Origin: Selenomonas sp. AE3005
Lineage (GTDB): Bacteria; Bacillota; Negativicutes; Selenomonadales; Selenomonadaceae
NCBI RefSeq assembly: GCF_000686945.1
Contig: NZ_JMME01000005.1
Location: 164,109 to 228,108 of the forward strand
Length of the DNA stretch: 64,000 bases
Direction: 5' to 3'
The notes beneath the pieces were generated by a model. It was not told where the DNA came from and did no database searches. It worked only from the letters and a program-made list of their open reading frames with translations. Made by a program: the position numbers and the translations under genes. Positions 1-7,839 of the stretch are shown here, one piece after another. Within the stretch, counting starts at the first letter, position 1; each line of letters starts with the position of its first letter.

Positions 1-39
1 CGGCCCGGTGACGTTGTGTTTCGATACGGAGGCGTTGTA

Positions 40-1278
40 ATGCAGCAGTTATTAAAAAAATATGCCGAGCTGGTAGTCAGCGTCGGCGTTAATATTCAAA
101 AAGACCAGATTTTAGTCATCAATTCCCCGATTGAGTGTGCGGAATTTGCCAGGGAAATCAGCGCGGCGGCTTTTGCGGCCGGGGCGCATGATGTCGTAAT
201 CAGCTGGGGGGACGAACTGGCTGCGCATATCCGCTTTGAGCACGGCAAAAAGGAATTATTTACGGAATTTCCGGAGTGGCGCGTGCGTTTCTATCAGGAT
301 TATGCTGAGCAGGGCGCAGCCTTTGTGTCCATTGCGGCGCGCGACCCGCAGATTTTCAGCGATATTGACCCGGAAAAACTGAAACTTGCCAATCAGGCAG
401 CCGGCGCGGCCCTGCTCGAATACCGCCAGCGGCTGATGAGCAATAAGAATACCTGGTGTGTGGTATCTGTACCGACCAAAAGCTGGGCAGCCAAGGTGTT
501 CCCCACTGTGTCGGAGGAAGAGGCCGTGGACAAACTCTGGCAGGCCATCTTTAAGACGGTGCGCATTGGCGAAGGTATTGATACCGTGGCCGAGTGGCGC
601 AAGCATATTGCTTTCCTGCAGCAGGCGGCTGCCTATCTCAATGCACAGCAGTTTGTCAGTCTTCACTATAAGAATTCCCTGGGCACTGATTTGTTCATCG
701 AACTGCCGGCAGGTCATATCTGGGCCGGCGGTGCGGAAAAATCGGAGCTTGGGACGGAGTTTGCCGCCAATATGCCGACAGAGGAAGTCTACACCCTGCC
801 TAAGCGCGATGGCGTAAACGGCACGGTCGTGGCAGCCAAGCCCTTGAACTACAATGGCAATCTCATTGAGGGCTTTAAGCTGACTTTTAAAGACGGCAAG
901 GTAGTAGATTATACAGCCGCTAAGGGCGAAGAAATCTTAAAGGGGCTGCTGTCTACGGACGAGGGGGCCAGTTTCTTAGGGGAAGTGGCTTTGGTGCCGT
1001 ATGACTCGCCGATTTCCCAGAGCGGTATTCTCTTTTATAACACCCTGTTTGATGAAAATGCGTCCTGCCATCTGGCCCTGGGCAAAGCCTATCCTACCTG
1101 TATCGAGGGCGGCGAGGATATGGACAGCGTGACGCTCTTGCAGCATGGTGTCAATGATTCGCTGGTGCATGAGGATTTTATGATTGGCACGCGTGATTTA
1201 GAGATTGTCGGTACCCGGGCTGATGGCAGTCAGGTACAGATTTTTGCGCAGGGAAACTTCAGGAGGGATTTATGGTAA
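40..1278 (+). CDS. M29 family aminopeptidase
   Basis: Metal-dependent aminopeptidase of the M29 family (AmpS/AmpT/PepS type), 412 residues, a normal family length. It is cytoplasmic and removes N-terminal residues of peptides with a two-metal centre. Seen: the closing block VHEDFMIGT with the His and Asp metal ligands, the upstream His in SCHLALG, GEVALVP, and the glutamates of MPTEEVYT. ATG 40 is chosen because GGAGG at 28-32 lies 7 bases upstream; the in-frame GTG at 16 has no such site. The stop overlaps the next start, so the two genes are probably cotranscribed. Peptide preference cannot be told from sequence. Its promoter lies outside the window. Confidence 0.93.
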   Translation: MQQLLKKYAELVVSVGVNIQKDQILVINSPIECAEFAREISAAAFAAGAHDVVISWGDELAAHIRFEHGKKELFTEFPEWRVRFYQDYAEQGAAFVSIAARDPQIFSDIDPEKLKLANQAAGAALLEYRQRLMSNKNTWCVVSVPTKSWAAKVFPTVSEEEAVDKLWQAIFKTVRIGEGIDTVAEWRKHIAFLQQAAAYLNAQQFVSLHYKNSLGTDLFIELPAGHIWAGGAEKSELGTEFAANMPTEEVYTLPKRDGVNGTVVAAKPLNYNGNLIEGFKLTFKDGKVVDYTAAKGEEILKGLLSTDEGASFLGEVALVPYDSPISQSGILFYNTLFDENASCHLALGKAYPTCIEGGEDMDSVTLLQHGVNDSLVHEDFMIGTRDLEIVGTRADGSQVQIFAQGNFRRDLW

Positions 1279-1910
1279 AGATAGCCCGTAAACTCGGGGT
1301 GAGTATAATAATCTGCCTGTTTATGCTCAGTGCGACGGTCCTGGCGGCAGGCAAGGTCATAGATGAAGATTTTTCCTGTCAGGGCGTTATGCTCGGAGAC
1401 AGTGAAAGCGTCCTCCAAAGCAAATGGGGCGAGCCCCTGTATGATAAGACAGCTGTTAAACAAGGCGTCACCATAAAGACTTATGTTTACAAAAATGGCT
1501 ACGAGGCCAGCGTTTCTCCGAAAACGGGGAAGGTTGTGGACTTTGTCGTGGATATGGAAAAATACGAGGCCCGCGACGGCGTGCGCAAAGGGGCGACCAA
1601 ATACTGGCTGGAAAAGGTCTATGGCAAACAGCAGCGTCAGTATATTGAGGGCAACTGCTATTTGATTTTTAACCGGCCGGGTTTTCCCCATCAGCATTTA
1701 ATGCTGCTGATTGACCCTGAGGACGGCCAGCTGCGTGAGCTGAAGATTACCGCCCTGCCGGTGAATGACGCCGAGGCGGAGGCTATGGAGGCAGAAGGCG
1801 ATCCTCTGCTGAGAGAGGACGAGGGCCGTGATAATAATGCGATGCTGAGCATTGATACTTCGGCGCTGCCCCAGGATAAAGAAGTGCGTTGGGGAGGCTT
1901 GCGCAGATGA
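1272..1910 (+). CDS. Secreted protein of unknown function
   Basis: Not recognised; 212 residues. Seen: a signal peptide (basic start, hydrophobic stretch about residues 8-24, likely cleavage after VLA), then one small domain containing GVMLGDSESVLQSKWGEP early and KVYGKQ later, and an acidic Ala/Glu-rich tail. The spacing of Gly-Asp, Trp-Gly and Tyr-Gly recalls BLIP-like/DUF4309 repeats, but that is only inference. ATG 1272 is preceded by AGGAGGG at 1261-1267 and overlaps the aminopeptidase stop. The gene's end overlaps the YitT start as ATGA. It is probably exported to the periplasm or cell surface. Confidence 0.7.
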   Translation: MVKIARKLGVSIIICLFMLSATVLAAGKVIDEDFSCQGVMLGDSESVLQSKWGEPLYDKTAVKQGVTIKTYVYKNGYEASVSPKTGKVVDFVVDMEKYEARDGVRKGATKYWLEKVYGKQQRQYIEGNCYLIFNRPGFPHQHLMLLIDPEDGQLRELKITALPVNDAEAEAMEAEGDPLLREDEGRDNNAMLSIDTSALPQDKEVRWGGLRR

Positions 1911-2815
1911 TACAGCTGAGGCTGCTGGAACACCGGCTGCTGCGGTATGCAGGCATTACGGCCGGGTGTCTTATTGCCAGCTCGTCCATCAATCTTTTCC
2001 TCGTGCCTTCCCATCTGCTCACGGGCGGTGCTACGGGCATTGCCATGATTGTTTATTATCTTACCCATCTGCCCATCGGTGCCCAGACGTTTGCCTATAA
2101 CATTCCTTTGCTGATGGCTGCCTGGCGCCTGCTCGGCCGCGGTTACACCTTTGATGTGATTATCGGTACGGCGATTTTTTCCTTTTGTCTGGATATCACC
2201 AGGCCGCTGAATGCTTATGCGCCGGTCAATGATTACATGCTGGCGTCTATCTTTGGCGGTGTGTTTAACGGTATCGGCTACGGGATTGTATTCCGTATGA
2301 ACGGCAGCACCGGTGGTTTTGATATTGTCGGGGCGATTGCCAAGAAGTTTTATTCCTTCAACATGGGCGGCGTAATTTTCGGCTTTAACTGCCTGGTTAT
2401 GCTGGCGGCGGCCTTTATGTTCGGGGTGGCACCGGCGATGTTTACGCTGATTTGCATGTTTATGAATGCCATGGTGACGGATAAGGTCATTGCCGGTTTC
2501 AACAGCCGCAAGGCGCTGCTTATCGTGTCCAATCAGGCCGAGGCCATTGCTGAAGGTATTATGGAAGTGGGGCGCGGCGTTACCTTCCTGCATGGACAGG
2601 GGGCGTTTACGCGCCGGGAACGCAATGTGGTGTTCGTCGTGGTGACGCTGACACAGGTGGCCAAGATGAAGATGATTATAAACGCCATCGACCCGGACGC
2701 CTTTGTGATTATCATGTCGGCCAATGAAGTCATGGGGCATGGTTTCAGCTCGCCGGGCGTCAAGCAGGGGGCTGTGGTACACCGCTACAGCTCCAACAGC
2801 ACTACGGGACGGTAA
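1907..2815 (+). CDS. YitT family membrane protein (DUF161/DUF2179)
   Basis: Polytopic membrane protein of the YitT family, 302 residues. Seen: about five hydrophobic segments in the first two thirds, including the family's glycine-rich NGIGYGIVFRMNGSTGG region, followed by a soluble C-terminal DUF2179 domain (about residues 215-295) with FLHGQGAF and VVVTLTQVAKMK. No transported substrate is firmly established for the family. ATG 1907 overlaps the previous stop by ATGA and has GGGGAGG at 1891-1897. An upstream in-frame TTG at 1889 would overlap that ribosome site and is rejected. It is the third gene of an apparent four-gene unit. Confidence 0.9.
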   Translation: MIQLRLLEHRLLRYAGITAGCLIASSSINLFLVPSHLLTGGATGIAMIVYYLTHLPIGAQTFAYNIPLLMAAWRLLGRGYTFDVIIGTAIFSFCLDITRPLNAYAPVNDYMLASIFGGVFNGIGYGIVFRMNGSTGGFDIVGAIAKKFYSFNMGGVIFGFNCLVMLAAAFMFGVAPAMFTLICMFMNAMVTDKVIAGFNSRKALLIVSNQAEAIAEGIMEVGRGVTFLHGQGAFTRRERNVVFVVVTLTQVAKMKMIINAIDPDAFVIIMSANEVMGHGFSSPGVKQGAVVHRYSSNSTTGR

Positions 2816-2849
2816 ATTATTGTTGCAATAGAGAGGGGAATTTTGTACA

Positions 2850-3416
2850 ATGAAAAAGATATTGATTATGATGCTGGTGTTAATGACAGCACTTACGGCT
2901 GGCTGTATCGCCGGCGGCAAAGATAATGGAGGCAAAAAAGTGGCTAATCGCATTGCAGTTTTTGAAACCAACAAGGGAACCTTTGAAATCGAACTTTTTG
3001 AGGACAAGACGCCGATTACGACGAAGAATTTTATCGACCTGACGGAAAAAGGTTTTTACAATGGCGTTATTTTCCATCGCGTGATTGACGGCTTTATGAT
3101 TCAGGGCGGCGACCCGGATGGCACGGGCATGGGCGGCCCGGGCTACACCATCGAAGATGAATTCCTGTCTGACCTGCAGTTCACGGGCGAAGGCATTCTG
3201 GCTATGGCCAACACGGGTATGCCCCACACGGGCGGCAGCCAGTTCTTCATCACGCTCGATAAGACTCCCTGGCTCAACGGCAAGCACACCATCTTCGGCA
3301 AGGTTGTGAAGGGCATGGACGTTGTCCGCGCTATCGGCCACAGCGAAACGGATTTCCGTGACCGTCCGCTGGAAAAAGTGGTAATGGAAAAAGTAACGAT
3401 TAAAAATGCCGAGTAA
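2850..3416 (+). CDS. Lipoprotein cyclophilin-type peptidyl-prolyl isomerase
   Basis: Peptidyl-prolyl cis-trans isomerase that helps fold exported proteins. 188 residues: a lipoprotein signal with lipobox LTAGC (lipidated Cys about residue 19), then a compact bacterial cyclophilin domain. Seen: the active-site blocks FHRVIDGFMIQGGDPDGTG, GGSQFFIT and WLNGKHTIFGKV, complete with the catalytic Arg and the Phe/Trp pocket. The lipobox puts it on the outer face of the membrane. GAGAGGGGA lies about 10 bases before ATG. It follows yitT by 34 bases and overlaps the next gene by 11. Confidence 0.94.
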   Translation: MKKILIMMLVLMTALTAGCIAGGKDNGGKKVANRIAVFETNKGTFEIELFEDKTPITTKNFIDLTEKGFYNGVIFHRVIDGFMIQGGDPDGTGMGGPGYTIEDEFLSDLQFTGEGILAMANTGMPHTGGSQFFITLDKTPWLNGKHTIFGKVVKGMDVVRAIGHSETDFRDRPLEKVVMEKVTIKNAE

Positions 3417-3672
3417 GGGCGAAAACTGTACCTACATTTTGGAGTGCAGTGATGGCAGCTTTTACACAGGCTGGACAAATGACCTGGAAAAACGGGTCAG
3501 GACGCACAATGCAGGCCGCGGGGGTAAATACACCCGGGCGCGCCTGCCTGTGCGTCTTGTCTATTTTGAGACTTTTGCCGATAAACGGGAGGCGCAAAGC
3601 CGGGAATGGCATATTAAACAGCTGACTCATGAGCAAAAGCAGAAACTGATAAGTAATAGTGAGAGGGAGTAG
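3406..3672 (+). CDS. GIY-YIG domain protein (YhbQ/UPF0213 type)
   Basis: Small single-domain GIY-YIG protein, 88 residues, of the YhbQ/UPF0213 group. Seen: [19 protein letters not shown] with the Y...YTG core, the catalytic-type Arg in [25 protein letters not shown], and the Glu of REAQSREW. The family has a nuclease-like fold, but the physiological role of these stand-alone proteins is not settled. It overlaps the 3' end of the cyclophilin gene by 11 bases and its stop lies 4 bases before the uppP start, so it is translated from the same message. Confidence 0.9.
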   Translation: MPSKGENCTYILECSDGSFYTGWTNDLEKRVRTHNAGRGGKYTRARLPVRLVYFETFADKREAQSREWHIKQLTHEQKQKLISNSERE

Positions 3673-3676
3673 TACG

Positions 3677-4525
3677 GTGGATTTAAGCATAGTGGAACTG
3701 CTGAAAGTAGTGGTTCTCGGTATCGTAGAAGGCTTGACGGAATGGCTGCCGGTATCCAGTACCGGCCATATGATTCTGGTGGATGAATTTATCAGGCTCG
3801 ACGTCAGCAAGGATTTCATGGATATGTTCCTGGTGGTAATTCAGCTTGGGGCAATCCTCGCAGTTGTGGCCTTGAACTTTGAAAAGCTCAATCCCTGGTC
3901 CAGTTGGAAAACGCGGCAGGAAAAACGTGATACGGTAAGTCTTTGGTGTAAGGTTATCGTGGCCTGCGTACCGGCGGCCGTAATTGGATTGGCTTTCAAT
4001 AAGTACATGGAAGAACATTTTATGACGGCACCAGTAGTGGTGACGACACTTATCTTCTACGGGCTGCTCTTTATCTGGATTGAAAACTACAACAAACACC
4101 GCCGGCCGCGGATTAACGATTTGGCCAGACTTGACTACCGTACGGCGTTTATTATCGGTATGTTCCAGGTGCTCTCGTTAGTGCCGGGAACCAGCCGTTC
4201 CGGGGCGACCATCATCGGTGGTATCCTCTTTGGCACCAGCCGTATCGTGGCTGCAGAGTTCACTTTCTTCCTGGCTATCCCCGTTATGTTTGGGGCGAGC
4301 CTCCTGAAAATGGTAAAATTCGGCCTGCACTATACAGGCGCGGAAATCGTTATTCTGGTGGTAGGTATGGTGACGGCCTTTATCGTTTCCATCATGTCCA
4401 TCAAGTTCCTGCTCAGCTATATTAAGACCAACGATTTCAAGGCCTTCGGCTGGTATCGCATCGTACTGGGCATTGTCGTTATCGCTTATCTGTTCCTGGT
4501 GGGCGACCCCACGGCAGATAAATAA
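3677..4525 (+). CDS. uppP: Undecaprenyl-diphosphatase
   Basis: Integral membrane phosphatase (BacA/UppP family) that turns undecaprenyl diphosphate into the monophosphate and so recycles the lipid carrier for peptidoglycan and surface glycans. It also gives bacitracin tolerance. Seen: both signature blocks, [15 protein letters not shown] near the N-terminus and [13 protein letters not shown] around the middle, plus about eight membrane segments; 282 residues is normal. Start set at GTG 3677, with GAGGGAG at 3663-3669 in front. An in-frame GTG at 3659 would place the ribosome site inside the gene. A terminator follows the stop. Confidence 0.95.
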   Translation: MDLSIVELLKVVVLGIVEGLTEWLPVSSTGHMILVDEFIRLDVSKDFMDMFLVVIQLGAILAVVALNFEKLNPWSSWKTRQEKRDTVSLWCKVIVACVPAAVIGLAFNKYMEEHFMTAPVVVTTLIFYGLLFIWIENYNKHRRPRINDLARLDYRTAFIIGMFQVLSLVPGTSRSGATIIGGILFGTSRIVAAEFTFFLAIPVMFGASLLKMVKFGLHYTGAEIVILVVGMVTAFIVSIMSIKFLLSYIKTNDFKAFGWYRIVLGIVVIAYLFLVGDPTADK

Positions 4526-4545
4526 GCAGACAGAAGTTTTAAAGG

Positions 4546-4572
4546 GCCTTCCCTCAAGGGGAAGGCTATTTT
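4546..4572 (+). terminator. Intrinsic terminator after uppP
   Basis: Stem GCCTTCCC / GGGAAGGC with a 5-nt loop, followed by TATTTTCTT. It separates the uppP unit from pth. The T-tract is interrupted, so some read-through into pth is possible. Confidence 0.75.
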
Positions 4573-4586
4573 CTTAGGAGGACGTT

Positions 4587-5225
4587 ATGAAAATAATTGC
4601 AGGTCTGGGCAATCCCGGCAGTGAGTATGCCGCTACCAAGCACAACGTGGGCTTTATGCTGGTGGACGCTCTGGCTGACAAGCTGGGTATAGATAGCTGG
4701 CAGGATAAATTTGACGCCAAGGTGGCGCAGGGCTTTATGGGCACGGAAAAGATTTTGCTTGTTAAGCCGCTGACTTATATGAATGAAAGCGGCCGGGCAA
4801 TCGGGCCGCTGCTGAATTTTTACAAACTGGAGACAGAGGATTTAATCGTTGTCCATGATGATATGGATATCCCGGCTGGTACTGTGCGGATTCGTAAAAA
4901 AGGCAGTGCCGGCGGCCACAATGGCATTAAATCCGTCCTGGCGCATGTGGGTGATGAACATTTTGCCCGGGTGCGGATTGGCATTGGCCGTCCTCTGCCG
5001 GGCTGGACGGTGGTCAATCATGTACTGGCCCCGTTTACGGACGAGGACAAGCCCAAAATCAAGGAGGCCATCGACTACCTGCTGCCAGCTGTCGAGTGCA
5101 TTGTAAAAGACGATGTGGATATGGCCATGAATAAGTTTAACCCTAAGAAACAGAAGAAAAAGAAAGCTGTGGCCGGAGAGGAACAGGCGGAAGGAGGCAC
5201 GGAAAATGTCGCAGAAAACAAATGA
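4587..5225 (+). CDS. pth: Peptidyl-tRNA hydrolase
   Basis: Releases peptides from prematurely dropped peptidyl-tRNA in the cytoplasm. 212 residues: the canonical domain plus a basic tail. Seen: GLGNPGSEY with Asn9, the catalytic His19 in KHNVGF, KPLTYMNESG, the active-site Asp in VHDDMD, and GSAGGHNGIKS. The last 25 or so residues are a Lys/Glu-rich extension (KKQKKKKA) beyond the usual length of about 190. TAGGAGGACGTT provides the ribosome site. The 3' end overlaps the radical SAM gene by 20 bases. Confidence 0.96.
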   Translation: MKIIAGLGNPGSEYAATKHNVGFMLVDALADKLGIDSWQDKFDAKVAQGFMGTEKILLVKPLTYMNESGRAIGPLLNFYKLETEDLIVVHDDMDIPAGTVRIRKKGSAGGHNGIKSVLAHVGDEHFARVRIGIGRPLPGWTVVNHVLAPFTDEDKPKIKEAIDYLLPAVECIVKDDVDMAMNKFNPKKQKKKKAVAGEEQAEGGTENVAENK

Positions 5226-6459
5226 GCTGATTACGGCTGTCTATGCCGATGAGGACGGCAATATCTTGGACGCGCCCGGTATGCAGGGCATGGGGCGCAC
5301 CGGCCGGGAGAACATTCTCTTAAAGCCGGAGGATTTGATTCCCCTGCCGGAAAGTGCTGACCTTATGCTGCTGCCGGACCATCTGGCTGTGGGAATGGCC
5401 AGTGACGGTGAGGTTATGCCCATCAGCGGTCTGGCGGTGGCTGCTATTCTGCCGGCTGGCTACACGCGTCTTTATATGCCTGCCTATGAACGGGCAGAAG
5501 AGGCTGAGCGTCTGCCGCTTTACGGCTACACGGCTGTGGTCGTCTACAAGGACGAACTTTACTGTGCGGCGGTCTACACTGATGAAAATGACAAGTGGGA
5601 CCCCGTGCATTACAATACGAAGGAACTTAAAAATCTCGTCAAGCGTACGAAAAAGGACCTGCCGGGCAACCGCATTGTGGAGCAGGTCGCAGGCTGTTCG
5701 CTCAAATGGCATTGCTGCACGGCACAGAACCTTTTCTACCGCCGCTGGGAGTGCGGGATTCCGACCTCTCCTGTCTGCAATGCCAACTGCTTTGGCTGTA
5801 TTTCCCTGCAGCCGGCGGAGTGCTGCCCCTCGCCGCAGCAGCGCATTACCTTCCGGCCGACACCGGAGGAAATTGCTGAGGTTGGCGTGTACCACCTGCA
5901 GGTGGCCCCGGACGGCATTATCAGTTTCGGTCAGGGCTGTGAAGGTGAGCCGAGTCTGGCCGCAGATAATATTGCGGCCGGCATTAAACTAATCCGCCAG
6001 CAGACCAGCAAGGGGCAGATAAATATGAACTCCAACGTGGGCTGGACGGAAGGTGTAAAGAAAATTGTCGACGCTGGCCTCGATTCCCTGCGCGTGTCCA
6101 TTATCAGTGCCCGTGAAGAAGGCTATGACGCCTATTACCGGGCCAGCTATCATCTGGCCAATGTGAAGGAATCCATTCGCTATGCACTTGACAAGGGCGT
6201 TTATGTATCATTGAATCTCCTGTATTTCCCCGGCTTTAACGACCGCGAAGAAGAACTGCAGGCCTGGCAGGAATTTTTCCGGGAGCTGCCGGTGCAGATG
6301 ATTCAGGTGCGCAATCTCAATATTGACCCGGACGCGTTCCTCGATATCATGCCGGAACCGCAGGGCAAAGCCGTAGGGACGCGCAAGTTTATCGAAACCC
6401 TGCATGCCGAGTTCCCCCAGCTGGTTATCGGCAGTTTCAGTCATTATGTAGAAGATTAA
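5206..6459 (+). CDS. Radical SAM protein of unknown substrate
   Basis: Radical S-adenosylmethionine enzyme, 417 residues, substrate unknown. Seen: the cluster motif C191-NAN-C195-FG-C198 (CX3CX2C) in a Cys-rich stretch, preceded by a roughly 160-residue N-terminal region and extra cysteines (AGCSLKWHCC) just before the cluster. After it come GQGCEGEPSL (SAM-binding glycines), INMNSNVGW, LDSLRVSI and LNLLYFPGFNDR, as in a TIM-barrel core. A further CCPSP cysteine pair follows the motif. It overlaps pth by 20 bases and precedes nagA, neither of which points to a pathway. The start ATG lies in the pth tail. Confidence 0.82.
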   Translation: MSQKTNELITAVYADEDGNILDAPGMQGMGRTGRENILLKPEDLIPLPESADLMLLPDHLAVGMASDGEVMPISGLAVAAILPAGYTRLYMPAYERAEEAERLPLYGYTAVVVYKDELYCAAVYTDENDKWDPVHYNTKELKNLVKRTKKDLPGNRIVEQVAGCSLKWHCCTAQNLFYRRWECGIPTSPVCNANCFGCISLQPAECCPSPQQRITFRPTPEEIAEVGVYHLQVAPDGIISFGQGCEGEPSLAADNIAAGIKLIRQQTSKGQINMNSNVGWTEGVKKIVDAGLDSLRVSIISAREEGYDAYYRASYHLANVKESIRYALDKGVYVSLNLLYFPGFNDREEELQAWQEFFRELPVQMIQVRNLNIDPDAFLDIMPEPQGKAVGTRKFIETLHAEFPQLVIGSFSHYVED

Positions 6460-6477
6460 GGAAGAGGCGTTTAGCTG

Positions 6478-7629
6478 ATGTTAGCAATTAAAAACGGCAG
6501 GTTTATCGTGCCCGGGGCACAGGGAAATTTTGTTTTCCGCACGGATGGGGCGTTGCTCTGTGACGGTGAAAAGATACAGGGCTTTGTGCCGGTGCAGGAT
6601 ATTCCGGAGGCGGCAGAGGTAATCGACGCGCAGGGGCAGTACGTGGCGCCTGGCTTTATAAATGTGCATATCCATGGCTGTGCCGGTTATGACACGATGG
6701 ACGCTGATATGGACGGGCTGGTGCAAATGGCCAAAATGCAGGCCAAGACCGGCGTTACGGGCTTTTTGCCCACGACCATGACCTGCAAATGGTATCAGGT
6801 GGAGGACGCCCTGCTGACCTTGCGGGAAACGATGAGAAGTCAGACGGGCGGCGCACGGATACTGGGCGCACACATGGAAGGCCCGTTCATCAGCCCCGCG
6901 AAAAAAGGCGCGCAGGCCGAGGAAAATATCCGTCAGGCTGATTACAAACTGGTAAAGCCGTGGGAAGATATTGTAAAAATCATTACGCTTGCGCCCGAAG
7001 AATTGCCGGACAATACGTTTGCTGCCAAGTGCCGGCAGGCCGGGATTATCGTGTCCATCGGTCACACGGCGGCCGATTACGATACGGCTGTTAAGGCGGT
7101 GAAGGAGCAGGGAATCCATCATTTTACGCACGTGTATAATGCCATGACAGGCTTTACCCATCGCAGCCCCGGCGTGGTGGGCGCGGCTTTGGATACGGAC
7201 GCTGCTTGTGAGATTATCGCTGACAATGTGCATTCTCATCCTATGGCGCAAAGACTTTTATACCGTGCCAAAGGCGGCCATAATATCGTTTTGATTACCG
7301 ACAGCCTCAGGGCCTGCGGTTTAGGTGACGGCCCTTCGGAACTTGGCGGTCAGGAAGTCTTTGTCAAGGGCGAACTGGCAACGCTGAAGGATGGTACCAT
7401 TGCCGGCAGCGTGGCGACGATGAACCGCTGTGTTAAAATTTTCTGGGAAAACACTGGCGCGCAGCTGCCACAGATTATCGAAATGGTGACAAAGACACCG
7501 GCCCAGGATTTGTCGCTGTATGAGGAAATTGGCTCATTGGAAAGCGGCAAACGGGCGGATATTGTAATCTTTGATGAAGATGTGCAGGTAAAGCAGACGA
7601 TTATCGGCGGACGTTTGTTTCGTGGCTAA
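6478..7629 (+). CDS. nagA: N-acetylglucosamine-6-phosphate deacetylase
   Basis: Amidohydrolase that removes acetate from GlcNAc-6-P, feeding amino sugars from wall recycling or diet into glycolysis or new wall precursors. 383 residues, normal length. Seen in order: NVHIHGCAGYDTMD (His-x-His), HMEGPFIS (metal-ligand Glu), SIGHTAADYD (His), HFTHVYNAM (His), and VLITDSLRACG (catalytic Asp). The usual partner nagB is not in this window. The gene starts 18 bases after the radical SAM stop, with GGAAGAGG upstream. A long palindrome follows the stop. Confidence 0.95.
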   Translation: MLAIKNGRFIVPGAQGNFVFRTDGALLCDGEKIQGFVPVQDIPEAAEVIDAQGQYVAPGFINVHIHGCAGYDTMDADMDGLVQMAKMQAKTGVTGFLPTTMTCKWYQVEDALLTLRETMRSQTGGARILGAHMEGPFISPAKKGAQAEENIRQADYKLVKPWEDIVKIITLAPEELPDNTFAAKCRQAGIIVSIGHTAADYDTAVKAVKEQGIHHFTHVYNAMTGFTHRSPGVVGAALDTDAACEIIADNVHSHPMAQRLLYRAKGGHNIVLITDSLRACGLGDGPSELGGQEVFVKGELATLKDGTIAGSVATMNRCVKIFWENTGAQLPQIIEMVTKTPAQDLSLYEEIGSLESGKRADIVIFDEDVQVKQTIIGGRLFRG

Positions 7630-7633
7630 AGGC

Positions 7634-7738
7634 GCGGCTGACGTTCAGCTGGCGGCCCTTCGCTGAGATGCGGAACTAAAAATATTTTCTTTACGTTCCG
7701 CACCTCGCGCTGCTGTCCACCAGCTGACCGTCAGCCGC
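7634..7738. repeat. 105-bp imperfect palindrome after nagA
   Basis: Two arms of about 43 bases (starting GCGGCTGACG and ending CGTCAGCCGC) flank an 18-base AT-rich centre. The outer 20 and inner 8 bases match almost perfectly and the middle is looser, about three quarters matched overall. It would form a long hairpin just after nagA and could end transcription or protect mRNA, but it lacks a T-tract. It resembles an intergenic REP/BIME-type palindrome. Confidence 0.7.
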
Positions 7739-7770
7739 TTAGTGCGAGCTTTTATGAGTAACTATTGCAA

Positions 7771-7800
7771 CAGACACAAGGGTAGTATATTGGTTATAAT
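7771..7800 (+). promoter_or_regulatory. Probable promoter for the DUF438 gene
   Basis: A perfect TATAAT at 7795-7800 with a weak CAGACA at 7771-7776, 18-base spacing. It lies 39 bases before the chosen ATG. Confidence 0.5.
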
Positions 7801-7839
7801 GAGGTTACATTTTTAATATGTTTGTTGAAGGAGTTGCAC

